This document shows, one piece after another, positions 4,223 through 5,323 of a stretch of DNA of 5,323 nucleotides; position 1 is the stretch's first letter; every line of letters begins with the position of its first letter. The translations under genes were made by a program, and so were the position numbers. Where the stretch lies: assembly GCA_048527645.1 (NCBI GenBank), contig DBGFNI010000155.1, positions 1-5,323 of the forward strand. Reading direction: 5' to 3'. The stretch comes from HGM12669 sp048527645 (GTDB lineage Bacteria; Bacillota; Clostridia; Oscillospirales; CAG-272). The notes beneath the pieces were generated by a model. That model was not told where the DNA came from, did not search any database, and saw only the letters and a program-made list of their open reading frames with translations.

Positions 4223-4909
4223 ATGAAGGCGATCGGAAAGCGGCTGGGGTACCTGGAGGGGATGCGGAAATATCAGGCGGCGGTGATTATGCTGCTGATC
4301 GGGACATTTCGCCGGGAATTTGAAAAATATGCGACGATGCCGATGGTGACGGGGCTATACATCCACATGCAGAATGTGATTGTCCATTATGCGGACTATG
4401 ATGCGGACGAGGTTGGAAAACAGCAGGCGGACGTGGAGAAGATGGACCGTGGCATGGAGGAATATTTTGCTTCGGAGGGCATTTCGCTCCGGGGGTTGCC
4501 GGCGATCGAATGTGCGGACGACAGAAACTGGGGGATGATCGCGCGGCGGTGCTTATATGCGGCGATGATTGCGCTGCATGAGATTCGTGGCTTACGCTTC
4601 GGGGAGGCACGTTTGCGGCGATATGCGCAGTGCTTTATCGCAGAATTGAACGGGAACCCGGAGCGGTACCGCCCTGCGATCGGGCAGCCGGTGCGGCAGG
4701 CGGAGGTGCTTTTGGAGGCGCTGGGGGAGCAGCTGCGGAGCACAGGTCTTGAGATGGAATACACCTACGGGCGGCTGCGGTTATGCAACGCGAAGGCGCA
4801 CAAGGTGCGTGTGGTGGAATCGGACGTGGAGGTGACAGCGGAGCTGATCCGGGAGAAGCTGGCTGCGTTCGGGCTGCAATATGATGAAACGGTGGGGGAG
4901 CAAGGATGA
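4223..4909 (+). CDS. Unrecognised mostly helical phage protein
   Basis: 228 residues; I do not recognise a family. It reads as mainly alpha-helical. A basic N-terminus leads into a hydrophobic helix (about residues 18-28, QAAVIMLLIGT), too short and too closely flanked by RR and E to call a membrane span. Residues 45-80 are acidic helical (ADYDADEVGKQQADVEKMDR). A central part, NWGMIARRCLYAAMIALHEI (102-121), is followed by arginine-rich helices (GEARLRRYAQCFIAEL) and a C-terminal region with strand-like KVRVVESDVEV and a final helix AELIREKLAAFGLQY. No nucleotide-binding loop, HTH or metal-binding cluster is evident. It follows the nucleotide-hydrolase gene by 27 bases and overlaps the next ATG by 4 bases, so it is co-translated in the cassette. 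Confidence 0.78.
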   Translation: MKAIGKRLGYLEGMRKYQAAVIMLLIGTFRREFEKYATMPMVTGLYIHMQNVIVHYADYDADEVGKQQADVEKMDRGMEEYFASEGISLRGLPAIECADDRNWGMIARRCLYAAMIALHEIRGLRFGEARLRRYAQCFIAELNGNPERYRPAIGQPVRQAEVLLEALGEQLRSTGLEMEYTYGRLRLCNAKAHKVRVVESDVEVTAELIREKLAAFGLQYDETVGEQG

Positions 4910-5157
4910 CACGGTATATCGATATCAGTCCATACGAAGATTGCAAAATGGTATTGCATGCGGAGGATTCCGGTGTTTTCGTGAAAGATATTCCAACCGC
5001 AGATGTGGTGGAAGCGGTACGGTGCAAGGATTGCATATTTTGCGAAGATTTCGGGATGTCAGGCTTATTTTGCAATCATCCGGACGATCGAAATCCGGTC
5101 GGATGCCGTCCGGACGATTTCTGCAGTGACGGAGAAAGAAAGGACGGTGAGACTTGA
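4906..5157 (+). CDS. Cysteine-rich, putative zinc-ribbon phage protein
   Basis: 83 residues. The N-terminal part (MTRYIDISPY ... VKDIPTADVVEAV) leads into RCKDC at 39-43. Cysteines at 40, 43, 46, 56, 67 and 73 make a zinc-ribbon-like cluster; by comparison with the family as I know it (IPTADVVEVVRCKDC...C...FCSYGER), C40, C43, C56 and C73 are the likely four ligands. The ending DDFCSDGERKDG fits. Proteins of this kind are widespread in Clostridia phages and prophages; their role is unknown, perhaps protein or nucleic-acid binding. ATG 4906 overlaps the previous TGA, with GGGGGAG at 4893-4899 upstream. It is more AT-rich than the genes before it. It ends in a tandem stop, TGA-TAA. Confidence 0.85.
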   Translation: MTRYIDISPYEDCKMVLHAEDSGVFVKDIPTADVVEAVRCKDCIFCEDFGMSGLFCNHPDDRNPVGCRPDDFCSDGERKDGET

Positions 5158-5160
5158 TAA

Positions 5161-5323
5161 ATGGAATTGTTGGAATTTAAAAATAAAATGTTGAAGCTCT
5201 GCGGAGTGTCCGAAATTGGAGATATTGGCGATATACTTATGACGGCGGTTTTGAAATACGATATTGATTTTTTTGAAAAATACAATTTGATTGTTGATGA
5301 TAGTAAAGATTGGCTTCAAGCGT
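5161..5323 (+). CDS. Start of a gene running off the window; possible N6-adenine DNA methyltransferase N-terminus
   Basis: An open frame starts at ATG 5161, directly after the tandem stop TGA-TAA, with GGTGA at 5146-5150 ten bases ahead, and stays open for 54 codons to the end. The visible part is helical and acidic: MELLEFKNKMLKLCGVSEIG, then DILMTAVLKYDIDFFEKYNL, ending IVDDSKDWLQA. The '...FFEKY..IV.D..KDWLQ' ending resembles the N-terminal helical region before the NPPY-type catalytic domain in phage N6-adenine DNA methyltransferases as I remember them. No catalytic motif lies within the window, so the function is tentative. Composition is AT-rich, unlike the central genes. Confidence 0.75.
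   Translation, partial: MELLEFKNKMLKLCGVSEIGDIGDILMTAVLKYDIDFFEKYNLIVDDSKDWLQA

Noticed and set aside
1..5175. Possible direct repeat GGAATTGTT at both ends of the window (2 and 5163)
   Set aside because: The shared stretch is about nine bases and coincides with similar start codons (ATG GAA TTG). It is too short to argue for an attachment site or duplication.

Overview
The window reads as part of the early or replication-side gene block of a temperate phage or prophage (or related mobile element) from an anaerobic gut Firmicute, probably a Clostridia host of the Oscillospiraceae/Lachnospiraceae kind. The grounds are these. All supported genes lie on the + strand. They are short (about 60-250 codons) and packed end to end, often with 4-base ATGA stop/start overlaps, and they have AAGGAG-type ribosome binding sites. 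Several proteins look like small families I know from gut Clostridia phages: a dATP/dGTP diphosphohydrolase-like domain, a TADVVE...RCKDC zinc-ribbon-like protein, a YE..GL.PEE-type protein, and a hexapeptide-repeat protein. The host assignment is inference. I see no tRNA, rRNA, CRISPR array, terminator, integrase or structural phage gene.

Layout. 1-197: an excisionase/MerR-type helix-turn-helix protein whose start is just outside the window. 181-510: a small phage protein with an HTH-like segment and an uncertain start. 570-809: a small conserved-looking hypothetical. 849-1169: a Cro/XRE-like HTH protein. 1166-1633 and 1636-1935: two adjacent proteins that look like diverged copies of one small domain. 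1877-2224: a coiled-coil protein overlapping the previous gene by 59 bases. 2292-2807: a protein with nine tandem six-residue repeats encoded by an 18-bp tandem DNA repeat. 2794-3066: a small, probably beta-rich protein. 3063-3437: a cysteine-rich protein interrupted by an in-frame TAG at 3171. 3434-4195: an HTH-like N-terminus joined by a charged linker to a dATP/dGTP diphosphohydrolase-type domain. 4223-4909: an unrecognised helical protein. 4906-5157: a cysteine-rich putative zinc-binding protein. 5161 to the edge: the start of another gene, possibly an N6-adenine DNA methyltransferase.

Together the genes look like one co-transcribed cassette mixing DNA-binding or regulatory proteins, nucleotide metabolism and, just past the edge, possibly DNA modification. 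Most of the others have no function I can name. The most notable points are the amber codon splitting an otherwise intact gene, the HTH plus nucleotide-hydrolase fusion, the hexapeptide-repeat protein with an invariant core and a variable sixth residue, and the tandem paralogue pair. Composition is mosaic: positions 1-240, 2230-2800 and 4910 to the end are visibly more AT-rich and use different codons from the GCG/CGG/GGG-rich genes between them.
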